Source: Rhodospirillum sp047263945
GTDB taxonomy: Bacteria > Pseudomonadota > Alphaproteobacteria > Rhodospirillales > Rhodospirillaceae
Direction of reading: 5' to 3'
NCBI RefSeq assembly: GCF_047263945.1
Contig: NZ_JBLAVB010000001.1
Location: forward strand, 124,001 to 188,000
Length of the DNA: 64,000 bases
In this document: positions 52,865 to 61,650 of the stretch, piece after piece
How the letters are laid out: the number at the start of each line of letters is the position of its first letter
How positions within the stretch are numbered: position 1 is the stretch's first letter
Made by a program: the position numbers and the translations under genes
The notes under the pieces: model-generated
What the model saw: only the letters and a program-made list of their open reading frames with translations
The model's database searches: none
What the model was told of the DNA's origin: nothing

Positions 52865-53860
52865 TCAGCTTGACTCAAGTGAGGCGCCCTTGGGGGGGAA
52901 GTCTGTTGGGTCAATCGGATCGTCACTCCATGTGGGCATGGCGGAGCGGGGAATGATTGCTCCCCTGTGGCCGATGACGCAGGCCGCAAGATGGCTTGCC
53001 ACGTTCGCTGCGGCCACGGGGCCGAGTGTCGCGCGCCGGGACAGGTAGCCCGCAGCGAAGCTGTCTCCGGCGGCGGTGGTATCGATGACCGTGACATCCG
53101 CCAGGGCAGGGACGGGGACCGTTTGGCCACCGGAGATCACCAGACATCCCGGGGTTTCCTGTTTCAGGATGACCTCGCGGGCCCCATAGGCCGTCATCCG
53201 GGCGAGTACGGCAGACTGATCGGCATCCCCGTGGAGCTGGCGGATATCCTCCACCCCCGGCAGCAGAATGTCGGATCGGGCATAGATGGCCTCATAGGCT
53301 GCCTGTGCCGTGTCGAGGTCCGGCCAAAGGCGGGGACGCCAGTTGGTATCGAAGGCCACAAGTCCCCCCTCCGCCCGGAAGCGGTCAAGGAAGGGCAGCA
53401 GCACAGCCCGGCCCGTCTTGCCCCAGATGGCGAGGCTGATCCCGGACAGGTAGAGCATGCCGAACCCCATCAGCCGCTCCATCATGTCCTTGGCGGTGGG
53501 GAGGGTGAACAACTCCCGGGCGGGGGCTTGATCCCGCCAGTAAAGGAAGCGCCGCTCGCCCTTGTCATCCGTTTCAATCATGTAAAGCCCAGGGACCCGG
53601 CCGGCAATCCGCGCCACGAGGTCGCATCCCACGCCTTCGTCTTTCCAGGCGGAAACCATGCGGTCGCTATGGGGATCGTCGCCCAAGGCCGTTACATAGT
53701 CCACAGAGCTGCCCAGGCGGGCCATGTAGACGGCGGTGTTCAGAGTGTCGCCGCCAAACCCCATGGTGAACGCCCGGTCGATGCCTTCGTTGGAGGTGTC
53801 GTGGACGAGTTCGAGCATGCATTCGCCCAGCAGGGCGACGCGGTCCGGTGACCGGTTCAT
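52865..53860 (-). CDS. kdgK: 2-keto-3-deoxygluconate kinase
   Basis: A 331-residue PfkB-family sugar kinase. LLGECMLELVHDTS, FGGDTLNTAVYMARLG, LPGVEDIRQLHGD and the C-terminal anion-hole motif DTTAAGDSFAAGYL (catalytic Asp in GDS) fit KdgK, which makes 2-keto-3-deoxy-6-phosphogluconate. Start 53860 has GGGGAGAG 6 bases upstream. Eda, the next enzyme of the pathway, is coded 16 bases upstream in the same operon. Confidence 0.93.
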   Translation of the reverse strand: MNRSPDRVALLGECMLELVHDTSNEGIDRAFTMGFGGDTLNTAVYMARLGSSVDYVTALGDDPHSDRMVSAWKDEGVGCDLVARIAGRVPGLYMIETDDKGERRFLYWRDQAPARELFTLPTAKDMMERLMGFGMLYLSGISLAIWGKTGRAVLLPFLDRFRAEGGLVAFDTNWRPRLWPDLDTAQAAYEAIYARSDILLPGVEDIRQLHGDADQSAVLARMTAYGAREVILKQETPGCLVISGGQTVPVPALADVTVIDTTAAGDSFAAGYLSRRATLGPVAAANVASHLAACVIGHRGAIIPRSAMPTWSDDPIDPTDFPPKGASLESS

Positions 53861-53876
53861 AGACAGCTCTCCCCGA

Positions 53877-54518
53877 TCATGCCACTGGGGCCGCAGCCGC
53901 AACGGCGGCTTGGGCCAGGGCTTCGATCTCGTTCCAACGGCCCTCTTTGACCGCCGCCGCAGGGGTCAGCCAGCTTCCGCCGAGGGCGAAGACATTGGGC
54001 AGGGCCAGGACTTCGGGAACGGAGGCCGCCGTCAAACCCCCGGTGGGGCAGAAACGCACATCCTGGAGCAGGGGCGCCATGCCCTTCAGCGCCGGGACAC
54101 CCCCGTTCAGGACGGCGGGAAAGAACTTCAGCTCGTGGAAACCGAATTCGCGGGCGGCCATGGCCTCGCTCACCGTGGCGATGGCGGGCAGGTAGGGCAG
54201 ACCGCAGTCGAGCGCCGCCTCTGCCACCCGGGGGGTGAGGCCGGGGCTGACCAGGAAGCGGGCTCCCACATCCCGCGCCCGGGCGAAATCCTCGGGCCGG
54301 GTCAGGGTGCCGAGGCCGACCAGGGCATCCGGATAGCGCTTGGCGATGGCCTCGGCGCAGGCCAGCGCGGCCGGGGTGCGCAGGGTGATCTCCAGCACGC
54401 TCAATCCTCCGGCCAGCAGGGCTCCGGCTACGGAAACGGCCGTGTCGGGGTCTTCAAGGACCAGAACGGGGATCACCCGGGTAGCGGGAAGGAGGGGTTC
54501 GATCAGGGGAAGGGACAT
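53877..54518 (-). CDS. eda: KDPG aldolase Eda
   Basis: A 213-residue class I aldolase that splits 2-keto-3-deoxy-6-phosphogluconate to pyruvate and glyceraldehyde 3-phosphate. VIPVLVLED, LEITLRT (Glu general base), GLGTLTRPED, ELKFFPA (Schiff-base Lys) and FCPTGGL (phosphate site) are present. Start 54518 fits the family N-terminus (MSLPLIEPLL). First gene of the eda-kdgK pair. Confidence 0.95.
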   Translation of the reverse strand: MSLPLIEPLLPATRVIPVLVLEDPDTAVSVAGALLAGGLSVLEITLRTPAALACAEAIAKRYPDALVGLGTLTRPEDFARARDVGARFLVSPGLTPRVAEAALDCGLPYLPAIATVSEAMAAREFGFHELKFFPAVLNGGVPALKGMAPLLQDVRFCPTGGLTAASVPEVLALPNVFALGGSWLTPAAAVKEGRWNEIEALAQAAVAAAAPVA

Positions 54519-54544
54519 GACAGTATATTCCTTGTGGGCGCTAC

Positions 54545-54598
54545 GAGCGGTGTGTGGACAGCAGGTTGCCGGTTTTCCAGCCTGTCCGATGCTCAATA
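54545..54598. repeat. Family C palindrome, degenerate copy
   Basis: GAGCGGTGTGTGGACAGCAGG and CCAGCCTGTCCGATGCTC are diverged arms around GCCGGTTTT. Located upstream of eda and next to an inverted family B element. Confidence 0.6.
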
Positions 54599-54648
54599 TA
54601 AAAACGTTAGATCAAAGTCTTGGCGGGAAAGCGATGCCAATTTGCACG

Positions 54649-54786
54649 GTACACAACAGTCGGTGCTCTCCCGTCACGGGGCTTTGCCCCGTCCCCCACC
54701 GGGGCCGTAAGGCCCCAGATCCCAGGCAGTTTCTGGCCGTAAGGCCCCAGACCCCAGACCCAAAAAAGACGAGACATTGTCGTGTA
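54649..54786 (-). repeat. Family B repeat, inverted copy with duplicated module
   Basis: On the minus strand it starts TACACGACAATGTCTCGTC-TTTTTTGGGT and ends CTGTTGTGTAC. The GGGGCCTTACGGCC module occurs twice, and the GGGCGATTGCCC and TTTGGGGGC stems are missing. Confidence 0.8.
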
Positions 54787-54816
54787 GCTTGGCCGATTTG
54801 AGGGCAAGACCTTGAT

Positions 54817-56325
54817 CTAGAGGGTGACTCCTGTCTTGAAGAGGACCACATCGTGAACGCCGTTGCGTTCATTGCGGGCTTGGGCTCCTCCGGCGACCGC
54901 CAGGATGGCGTCGATGAATGGTGGCAGCAGTTCTTCCACTCCGGCCTCTCCTGTGGCGATGGGGCCCGCGTTGAAATCCATCCAATGGGGTTTTTTCTCG
55001 TACAAAGGGGTATTCGTCGAGATTTTCATGGTCGGCACGATTCCACCCAAGGGGGTGCCGCGCCCTGTGGTGAACAGTTCCAGGTGGCACCCGGCCGCAG
55101 CCAAAGCGGTCACGGCGACTCCGTCGTTCCCGGGAGCCTCCAACAGGGTCAGGCCCGGTTTGCGGATACGCTCGGCGTAGCGGATGACGTCCCGTACGGG
55201 AGAGCGTCCGGCCTTCTGGGTGCAGCCCAAGGATTTCTCTTCCAGGGTGGTGATGCCGCCTGCCTTGTTGCCTGGCGAGGGGTTTTCGTAGATGGGTTGA
55301 TTATGGCGCTGGTAGTAGGCCTTGAAGTCATTGATGAGGCCAACTGTCGCTTCAAAGACCTCCCGGCTTTCCGCCCGAGCCATCAGCAGGCGTTCGGCTC
55401 CGAACATCTCTGGCACTTCGGTTAGGACCGTCGCCCCCCCGCGGGCGCAAAGCCAGTCAGAGAAGGCGCCGAGCAGGGGGTTGGCGGTGAGTCCCGAAAA
55501 GCCATCGGATCCGCCGCACTTCAGACCCACGCGCAGGCGATCGACGCCGACGGCCTCGCGGACATCACCGCGCATGACCTGGGCCAGGGCGGCCATCTCG
55601 TCCAGGGCTGCCTTGGTCTCGTCGGACACATCCTGGGTGACCAAATAGCGCAATCGGCTTGGGTCGGGGTGGTGGAATCCGGCCTCGAACAGGGCACGGC
55701 TGTTGTTCTCGCACCCCAAGCCCATGACGAGGACGCCCCCGGCGTTGGGATGGACGGCCAGCGCACGCAGGATGGCCCGGGTCTGGTTCAGGTCGTCGCC
55801 CAATTGCGAGCACCCGTAGGGGTGTTCCAACACCAGGACCCGGCTTCCCTCGGGAAGGTGGCCCATGGCCTCGAATTGGCGGGCGGTATTGCGGGCTAAA
55901 CCGTTGACACATCCGACCAGGGGGATGATCCACAGGTCGTTCCGGATACCGATTTCTCCCCCGATACGGACGAATGCCGGGAAGGTTGGCCCGGTTGGCC
56001 CGTTTGGTCTGGGGTCAGGGGGGGTGGGGGAGGCGGGTGCAGCAGGGGCGGTGTAGGTGTAGTCCTCCACTCCCCCCAAGGCGGTGGTGAGATTGTGGAC
56101 ATGGACATGGTCACCCGGGGCAAGGGGGGCTGTGGCCCGGCCAATTACGGCGCCGTATTTGATCACCCTGTCCCCAACCGCATGGCTCCGTAGGGCGACC
56201 TTATGCCCCCGGGGGATCTCGCTGGTCGTTTCAGGCCCATCTTCACCCAGGACTGTCCCTTCGGGCAGGGTCTCCAGGGCGACGACCACAGTATCGTCGG
56301 GATGGATCTGTACGAAACGAGCCAT
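54817..56325 (-). CDS. uxaA: Altronate dehydratase UxaA
   Basis: A 502-residue dehydratase that turns D-altronate into 2-keto-3-deoxygluconate. An N-terminal SAF-like domain (1-90) is joined by a Pro-rich linker (APAAPASPTPPDPRPNGPTG) to the catalytic UxaA domain, with PLVGCVNGLARNTA, EHPYGCSQLGDD, GLGCENNS, LKCGGSDGFSG and EAPGNDGVAVTAL. Conserved Cys are in place for the metal site. Galactarate dehydratase GarD is a relative, but the setting with uxaC and eda favours UxaA. Start 56325 is the family-like N-terminus MARFVQIHPDD. Confidence 0.92.
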   Translation of the reverse strand: MARFVQIHPDDTVVVALETLPEGTVLGEDGPETTSEIPRGHKVALRSHAVGDRVIKYGAVIGRATAPLAPGDHVHVHNLTTALGGVEDYTYTAPAAPASPTPPDPRPNGPTGPTFPAFVRIGGEIGIRNDLWIIPLVGCVNGLARNTARQFEAMGHLPEGSRVLVLEHPYGCSQLGDDLNQTRAILRALAVHPNAGGVLVMGLGCENNSRALFEAGFHHPDPSRLRYLVTQDVSDETKAALDEMAALAQVMRGDVREAVGVDRLRVGLKCGGSDGFSGLTANPLLGAFSDWLCARGGATVLTEVPEMFGAERLLMARAESREVFEATVGLINDFKAYYQRHNQPIYENPSPGNKAGGITTLEEKSLGCTQKAGRSPVRDVIRYAERIRKPGLTLLEAPGNDGVAVTALAAAGCHLELFTTGRGTPLGGIVPTMKISTNTPLYEKKPHWMDFNAGPIATGEAGVEELLPPFIDAILAVAGGAQARNERNGVHDVVLFKTGVTL

Positions 56326-56420
56326 GATTTCGCTCCAAAGGAAAAGGGGGCGCGCGACATGTTGAGGCCAAGTTGGTCTGCGAATGCGGCCCAACGTGAT
56401 GCTTTCGCCATATGATTTTA

Positions 56421-56468
56421 GATCAAATTAACCGCCCTAAATCGATTCCGATTTAGGGCGGTTTGATC
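56421..56468. repeat. Family D palindrome
   Basis: GATCAAATTAACCGCCCTAA with ATCGATTCCGAT and TTAGGGCGGTTTGATC forms a long stem between the GntR gene end and uxaA. It may serve as terminator for the GntR gene. Confidence 0.85.
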
Positions 56469-57169
56469 TAGTCCTCGTCGTCGAAGTACTCCGTATTTTC
56501 GGCCCGAATACGGGGGAAATGCTCCAGGATGGTCGATAAATGCCGCCGCATCTGTTCTACGGCCTCTTCGCCGTTGCGATTTTTAAGCGCCTCGAACAAA
56601 TGCCGATGGTCGTCATAGGCGCGCTGACTGGCAAAGGAAAGCGACAGGAAGCGCACCCGGTCCATATGCGCCTTGTGCTCCTGAATCAGACGCCAGACGT
56701 AACCGACCCCGGCACGCTCGCAAATTTGCCGGTGGAACAAGTCATCCAGATCATGGAATCCCATCTTATCCCCCTGGAGCACCGCGCGGTCCTGCTGTGC
56801 GAGAATGTCTTCCAGGGCGCCCAGGTCGTCGTCCGTCAACTGTTGGCAGGCGACCCGAGTCGTTTCCACTTCCAGGGCCGTGCGGATAAACCGAGCCTGC
56901 CGGACAGCGGTCTCGGAAATCTTACTGACCGTGGTCGCTCGCTGGGGGCGAATGACCAGGAAACCGGCCTTTGAGAGACGATAAAAGGCGTCCCGCACCG
57001 GTTGCCGTGACACGCCAAGGACTGTCGCCACCTCGGTCTCGGAGGTTTTGGCACCCGGCGGCATCTCCAGCGAGACCACGCGATGGTAAAGCTCTTCGAA
57101 CACTTGATCGGTGACCGAAGAGGGACGCTCGATGAGACCGGGGCTCAATTGCCCCCTGTTTCGATCCAT
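56468..57169 (-). CDS. GntR/FCD regulator of hexuronate genes
   Basis: A 233-residue regulator with winged helix at about 18-80 (KTSETEVATVLGVSRQPVRDAFYRLSKAGFLVI) and FCD domain at about 90-220 (RFIRTALEVETTRVA, DLDDLFHRQICERAG, DDHRHLFEALKNRNGEEA), which carries metal-binding His. AAGGAGG 10 bases before ATG 57169 supports this start. Divergent from uxaC with a palindromic operator between them; by analogy with UxuR and ExuR it likely represses the uronate genes until a uronate intermediate binds. Confidence 0.88.
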   Translation of the reverse strand: MDRNRGQLSPGLIERPSSVTDQVFEELYHRVVSLEMPPGAKTSETEVATVLGVSRQPVRDAFYRLSKAGFLVIRPQRATTVSKISETAVRQARFIRTALEVETTRVACQQLTDDDLGALEDILAQQDRAVLQGDKMGFHDLDDLFHRQICERAGVGYVWRLIQEHKAHMDRVRFLSLSFASQRAYDDHRHLFEALKNRNGEEAVEQMRRHLSTILEHFPRIRAENTEYFDDED

Positions 57170-57205
57170 GGACACGCTGCCTCCTTGACTTCCGAACCCA
57201 ATGCC

Positions 57206-57220
57206 TACTAGCATACTAGT
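57206..57220. promoter_or_regulatory. Putative GntR operator between regulator and uxaC
   Basis: TACTAGCATACTAGT contains ACTAG and CTAGT arms around a 4-base centre, followed by a further GACTAG. The site lies between the two divergent genes, the place expected for a uronate regulator. Confidence 0.65.
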
Positions 57221-57298
57221 TGACTAGGGGCGACTGGCAAAGCCGCTTTCATAATAAAACCGAAAATACATCGGCTTCCTAGGCCGAGGGGAGTGATT

Positions 57299-58702
57299 AT
57301 GGACCTGCGACCGGACCGTTTGCTGCCTTTGAGTGACCCTGCCCGATCCCTCGGCCTGTCGTTGTACGATACCGTCAAGGATCTGCCCATCATTAGTCCG
57401 CACGGCCATACTGACCCCCGCTGGTTCGCTGAGAACGAGGCCTTCCCGGATCCTGCCCGTCTGTTCGTTACGCCGGATCACTATGTGTTCCGCATGCTGT
57501 ACTCCCAAGGCGTTCCCCTGGAAGGTCTGGGCGTGCCGCGCGCCGATGGCGGGCCGGTTGAAACGGACGGTCGGACCATCTGGCGGCTTTTCGCCAAGAA
57601 CGTTCATTTGCTGCGGGGGACGCCCTCGCGCCTGTGGCTGGACCATTCTTTTCATCATGTTTTCGGCCTGACCGAGCGGCTTTCCGAAGCCACCGCTGAC
57701 GCGGCCTATGACCAGATCGCCGATTGCCTGGCCCGCCCCGAATTCCGCCCCCGGGCCCTGTTCGAGCGCTTCGGGATCGAGGTGCTGGCCACCACCGAAA
57801 GCCCGCTGGATGATCTGCGGTGGCATCGCGTGATCCGGGAAAGCGGTTGGACCGGTCGGGTTATCACCGCCTACCGCCCCGATCCCGTGGTCGATCCGGA
57901 ATTCGAGGGGTTCGCCGCCAATGTGGTCCGCCTGGGCGAATTGACCGGCGAGGATACGGCGACCTGGGACGGATATCTGGCCGCCCACCGGGTCCGCCGG
58001 GCCTATTTCAAGGAATTCGGGGCCACCTCCACCGACCATGGGCATCCTTCGGCCCGCACGGAAAATCTGCCCAAGGAGGAGGCCGCCCGTCTGTTCGCCA
58101 AGGCTTTGGCGGGGAGCTGCTCAGCGGAGGAAGCCGATGCCTTCCGGGGTCAGATGCTCACGGAAATGGCGCGGATGAGCATTGAGGACGGGATGGTCCT
58201 GCAAATCCATCCGGGCAGTCTGCGCAATCACTCCGGTGACATCTTCGCCCGATTTGGTCGGGACAAGGGGTTCGATATTCCCACAAGGACCGATTACGTG
58301 CGCGCCCTGCGGCCCCTGTTGGAGGCCCATGGCACGGACCCACGCCTGACCGTTATTGTGTTCACGTTGGACGAAACCACGGTATCGCGGGAGCTGGCCC
58401 CCTTGGCGGGCGCCTATCCGGTGCTGCGGCTCGGTCCAGCCTGGTGGTTCTTTGATAGTCCGGAAGGCATGCGCCGGTTCCGGGAAGCGGCCACCGAAAC
58501 GGCGGGGTTCTATAATACCGTCGGCTTCAACGACGACACCCGCGCCTTCTGCTCAATCCCCGCCCGCCATGATGTGGCGCGCCGCGTGGATTGTGCATTT
58601 CTCGCCACGCTTGTCGCTTCCGGGCGTCTGGCGGAGGACGAGGCCTTTGAGGTCATCCAAGACCTCAGCTATGGGCTGGTCAAACGGGCCTACCGCCTCT
58701 GA
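57299..58702 (+). CDS. uxaC: Glucuronate isomerase UxaC
   Basis: A 467-residue amidohydrolase-fold isomerase turning D-glucuronate to D-fructuronate and D-galacturonate to D-tagaturonate. ISPHGHTDPRWF carries the metal His pair; DHSFHHVFGL, TTESPLDDL, QIHPGSLRNH, and GPAWWFFDSPEGM are typical. ATG 57299 lies 6 bases after GAGGGGAG; GTG 57293 is too close to it. First gene of the operon that continues with a TRAP transporter and pectin-type enzymes. Confidence 0.96.
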   Translation: MDLRPDRLLPLSDPARSLGLSLYDTVKDLPIISPHGHTDPRWFAENEAFPDPARLFVTPDHYVFRMLYSQGVPLEGLGVPRADGGPVETDGRTIWRLFAKNVHLLRGTPSRLWLDHSFHHVFGLTERLSEATADAAYDQIADCLARPEFRPRALFERFGIEVLATTESPLDDLRWHRVIRESGWTGRVITAYRPDPVVDPEFEGFAANVVRLGELTGEDTATWDGYLAAHRVRRAYFKEFGATSTDHGHPSARTENLPKEEAARLFAKALAGSCSAEEADAFRGQMLTEMARMSIEDGMVLQIHPGSLRNHSGDIFARFGRDKGFDIPTRTDYVRALRPLLEAHGTDPRLTVIVFTLDETTVSRELAPLAGAYPVLRLGPAWWFFDSPEGMRRFREAATETAGFYNTVGFNDDTRAFCSIPARHDVARRVDCAFLATLVASGRLAEDEAFEVIQDLSYGLVKRAYRL

Positions 58703-58735
58703 CCACCCAAAAAAACAATGGGAGGAACTAAAAAC

Positions 58736-59716
58736 ATGTCCGTCTACAAGACCCTGTCCCTTGCCCTCCTTGCTGGCGCCGCGATGGTGACCGCCGCGCA
58801 GGCCTGCGAAACCACCCTTCGATCGTCCGACACCCACCCTGAAGGCTATCCCACCGTTGCCGCCGTTGAGGCGATGGGCAAGATGCTTGAGGAGCGTACC
58901 AACGGTCGCCTTTGCATCGAAGTGTTCCACTCCGCCCAGTTGGGGGAGGAAAAGGATAGCATCGAGCAGACCCAGTTCGGGGTGATCGATATGGACCGTG
59001 TCAGTCTCGGTCCCTTCAACAACATCATCGAGGAAACCAAGATTCCCTCGCTGCCCTATATCTTCCGGTCCGTTGACCATATGCACCATGTCATGGATGG
59101 TCCCATCGGCGATGAGATCCTCGCCGCTTTCGAGCCCCATGACCTGATTGGTCTCGCGTTCTACGATGGGGGATCGCGCAGTTTCTACAACAGCGACCAC
59201 CCGATCAAGTCCATGGCCGACCTCAAGGGCATGAAGTTCCGGGTCATGCAGTCGGATGTATTCGTCGACATGGTCTCCGCCGTTGGCGCCAATGCCACGC
59301 CCATGCCCTATGGCGAGGTCTATTCCTCGATCCAGACCGGTGTCATCGACGGCGCCGAGAACAATTGGCCCTCCTATGAAAGCTCCGGTCACTATGAAGT
59401 GGCCAAGTACTATACCCTCGATCAGCATTTGATCGTGCCCGAGGTCCTGGTCATGTCAAAAATGACCTGGGACAAGCTGAGCCCCGAGGATCAGGCTGCG
59501 GTCAGAAAGGCCGCCAAGGATTCCGTGCCTGTGATGCGCAAGCTTTGGGAAGAGCGTGAGGCGGCTTCGGAGGCCAAGGTTCGCGCTGCGGGTGCCCAGG
59601 TGATCACGGACATCGACAAGACCCCCTTCATTGAAGCCATGAAGCCGGTCTATGCGAAGTATGTGACCTCCGACAAGCTTAAGGACATGGTCGCTCGGAT
59701 CCAAGCAACCCAATAG
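58736..59716 (+). CDS. dctP: TRAP transporter substrate-binding protein DctP
   Basis: A 326-residue periplasmic protein with Sec signal (KTLSLALLAGAAMVTAAQA). The mature part has the DctP ligand-carboxylate Arg in FRVMQSD and GEVYSSIQTGVIDGAENNWPSY, typical of uronate-type TRAP binding proteins. GGAGGAAC lies before ATG 58736. It would capture galacturonate, glucuronate or unsaturated uronates for the downstream permeases. Confidence 0.94.
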   Translation: MSVYKTLSLALLAGAAMVTAAQACETTLRSSDTHPEGYPTVAAVEAMGKMLEERTNGRLCIEVFHSAQLGEEKDSIEQTQFGVIDMDRVSLGPFNNIIEETKIPSLPYIFRSVDHMHHVMDGPIGDEILAAFEPHDLIGLAFYDGGSRSFYNSDHPIKSMADLKGMKFRVMQSDVFVDMVSAVGANATPMPYGEVYSSIQTGVIDGAENNWPSYESSGHYEVAKYYTLDQHLIVPEVLVMSKMTWDKLSPEDQAAVRKAAKDSVPVMRKLWEEREAASEAKVRAAGAQVITDIDKTPFIEAMKPVYAKYVTSDKLKDMVARIQATQ

Positions 59717-59787
59717 GGACCCTGTCGATGGCGCGGGGATCTGGCTGATGCCCGGTCCCGCGCCATTCTTGCTCGTGGAGGGTTCCA

Positions 59788-60309
59788 ATGCGGGACATTA
59801 TGGTGAAGGTGGCGCGGATCATGAAAATGCTCTCTCGCGTTGCTCTGTGGATATCAGTTGGCGGGCTTTTTTTCATGACCGCCGCCATCGCCGCCCAGGT
59901 TTTTTTCCGATACGTCCTGAACGACAGCTTGGTTTGGTCTGAACCGGCCGCAGTCATGACCATGGGCTGGTTCATCTTCCTGGGAGCTGCCGTGGGCATT
60001 CGCGAGGGCTACCACTTGTCCTTCGATGTCCTGCTTTACTTCCTGAACGACAGATACAAGCCGGTTCTCTACACCATATCGGATGCTGTGGTCGTTTTCT
60101 TCGGCGGATGCATGATGTGGTTTGGCTGGTCCCTTGCGGCCAAGACTGCGGGAAACAAGCTGCCGTCCCTGGGCATTTCCGGGGCCTTTGACTTCATTCC
60201 CCTGATTGGCGGTGGCGCTTTGCTTGCCGTCTTCGCCATCGAACGGATTGCCCGACGCGCCGCAGGCCTGCCCACGGCCCGGTTTGGCGAAACGGAACTG
60301 GAGGACTAA
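59788..60309 (+). CDS. dctQ: TRAP transporter small permease DctQ
   Basis: A 173-residue membrane protein with four hydrophobic segments, including FFMTAAIAAQVFFRYVLNDSLVWSEP, the DctQ family signature. It pairs with DctM, coded 4 bases downstream. Ends with a charged cytoplasmic tail. Confidence 0.93.
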   Translation: MRDIMVKVARIMKMLSRVALWISVGGLFFMTAAIAAQVFFRYVLNDSLVWSEPAAVMTMGWFIFLGAAVGIREGYHLSFDVLLYFLNDRYKPVLYTISDAVVVFFGGCMMWFGWSLAAKTAGNKLPSLGISGAFDFIPLIGGGALLAVFAIERIARRAAGLPTARFGETELED

Positions 60310-60313
60310 AGCC

Positions 60314-61594
60314 ATGGAACTCTGGATCCTTTTCGGGACGTTCTCGTTCCTGCTGCTCATCGGCACACCCGTTGCCTTCTGCTTGGGGATGTCCAGCCTC
60401 GCGACGGTTCTTTATCTGGGGCTGCCGCCGGTGATCGTGTTTCAGCGGCTGAATTCCGGCGTATCGGTCTTTGCCCTGATGGCGATCCCCTTTTTCATCT
60501 TCGCAGGTGAATTGATGGTCCGCGGCGATATCGCCCGCCGTCTGGTGGCGCTGGCCGGATCTTTGGTCGGGCACTTCCGGGGCGGTTTGGGGCAGGTGAA
60601 TATCACTGCCTCTCTGTTGTTCGGCGGCATTTCCGGATCCGCTGCGGCCGATGCCTCGGCCATTGGCGGGTTGATGATCCCGCAAATGAAGGAGCGGGGG
60701 TATGATGTCGACTATGGGGTGAACATTACCGTGATCTCGGCCATCATCGCCCTGATGATTCCGCCCTCCCACAACATGATCATCTATTCCATCGCGGCGG
60801 GCGGGAAGATCTCCATCGCAGATCTGTTCACGGCGGGAATCCTGCCGGGAATCATCCTGGCGATTGCCCTGATGTCGGCTGCCTGGTACGTGGCCAAAAA
60901 GCGGAATTATCCCATTGAGACTTTCAAGGGATGGGGGAACGTCCGTCGTCTGGCGATCGGCGCCATTCCCGGGATCATGTTGATCGGGATCATTTTCGGT
61001 GGTGTCCGGTCCGGTGTGTTTACCGCCTCGGAAAGCTCCTGTATCGCGGCTGTCTATGCCCTGCTGGTGACGACGCTGGCCTACAAGACGTTGAATTTGG
61101 ACGGCTTCATTGCTGCGGGGATGGCTGCGGTGCGGACCACGGCCATGGTGTTGATGGTCATCGGCTGCGCGGCGTCCTTCGGTTGGCTCCTGGCGTTCCT
61201 GAAGGTGCCTGCGGAACTGGTCGCCTTCATGCGGCATATTTCTGACAACCCCTATGTGATCCTGATCCTGATCAACGTTGTTCTGTTGATCCTGGGTACT
61301 TTTATGGACATGTCGCCCCTGATCGTGATCACGACACCGATCTTCCTGCCTGTAGCCGAGGCCTTTGGCATCGATCCAGTGCATTTCGGGGTGATTCTGA
61401 TCCTGAATCTGGGCATTGGCCTGTGCACACCGCCGGTGGGAGCAGTTCTGTTTGTCGGTTGCGCGGTGGGCAAAATCACCGTTTGGCAGACCGTTCGGAC
61501 CATCGGTCCCTTCTATCTGGCGGCTTTCGCCACCTTGATGCTGGTGACCTATATCCCGGCCCTGTCCCTTGCTGTCCCAGCCTTGTTCCACTGA
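60314..61594 (+). CDS. dctM: TRAP transporter large permease DctM
   Basis: A 426-residue sodium-coupled transporter of the DctM family with about 12 hydrophobic segments. FFIFAGELMVRGDIARRL, LFGGISGSAAADASAIGG, IPPSHNMIIYS and the C-terminal GLCTPPVGAVLFVG are signature blocks. ATG 60314 follows 4 bases after the DctQ stop. It completes the uronate uptake system. The stop codon lies in a 14-bp tandem duplication. Confidence 0.95.
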   Translation: MELWILFGTFSFLLLIGTPVAFCLGMSSLATVLYLGLPPVIVFQRLNSGVSVFALMAIPFFIFAGELMVRGDIARRLVALAGSLVGHFRGGLGQVNITASLLFGGISGSAAADASAIGGLMIPQMKERGYDVDYGVNITVISAIIALMIPPSHNMIIYSIAAGGKISIADLFTAGILPGIILAIALMSAAWYVAKKRNYPIETFKGWGNVRRLAIGAIPGIMLIGIIFGGVRSGVFTASESSCIAAVYALLVTTLAYKTLNLDGFIAAGMAAVRTTAMVLMVIGCAASFGWLLAFLKVPAELVAFMRHISDNPYVILILINVVLLILGTFMDMSPLIVITTPIFLPVAEAFGIDPVHFGVILILNLGIGLCTPPVGAVLFVGCAVGKITVWQTVRTIGPFYLAAFATLMLVTYIPALSLAVPALFH

Positions 61595-61640
61595 CCTTGT
61601 TCCACCGACCCTGGCCCAATGGAAATGGCCCAATGGAAAT
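61581..61640. repeat. Two adjacent 14-bp tandem duplications
   Basis: CCTTGTTCCACTGA (61581-61594) is followed directly by CCTTGTTCCACCGA (61595-61608), and GGCCCAATGGAAAT occurs twice (61613-61626 and 61627-61640). They fill the spacer between dctM and kdgF and carry the dctM stop. Confidence 0.85.
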
Positions 61641-61650
61641 GGAGTGCCCA

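Noticed and set aside
5590..54786. CRISPR array
   Set aside because: The repeats are scattered single copies with internal stems and terminal inverted repeats, not regularly spaced direct repeats with spacers; no cas genes.
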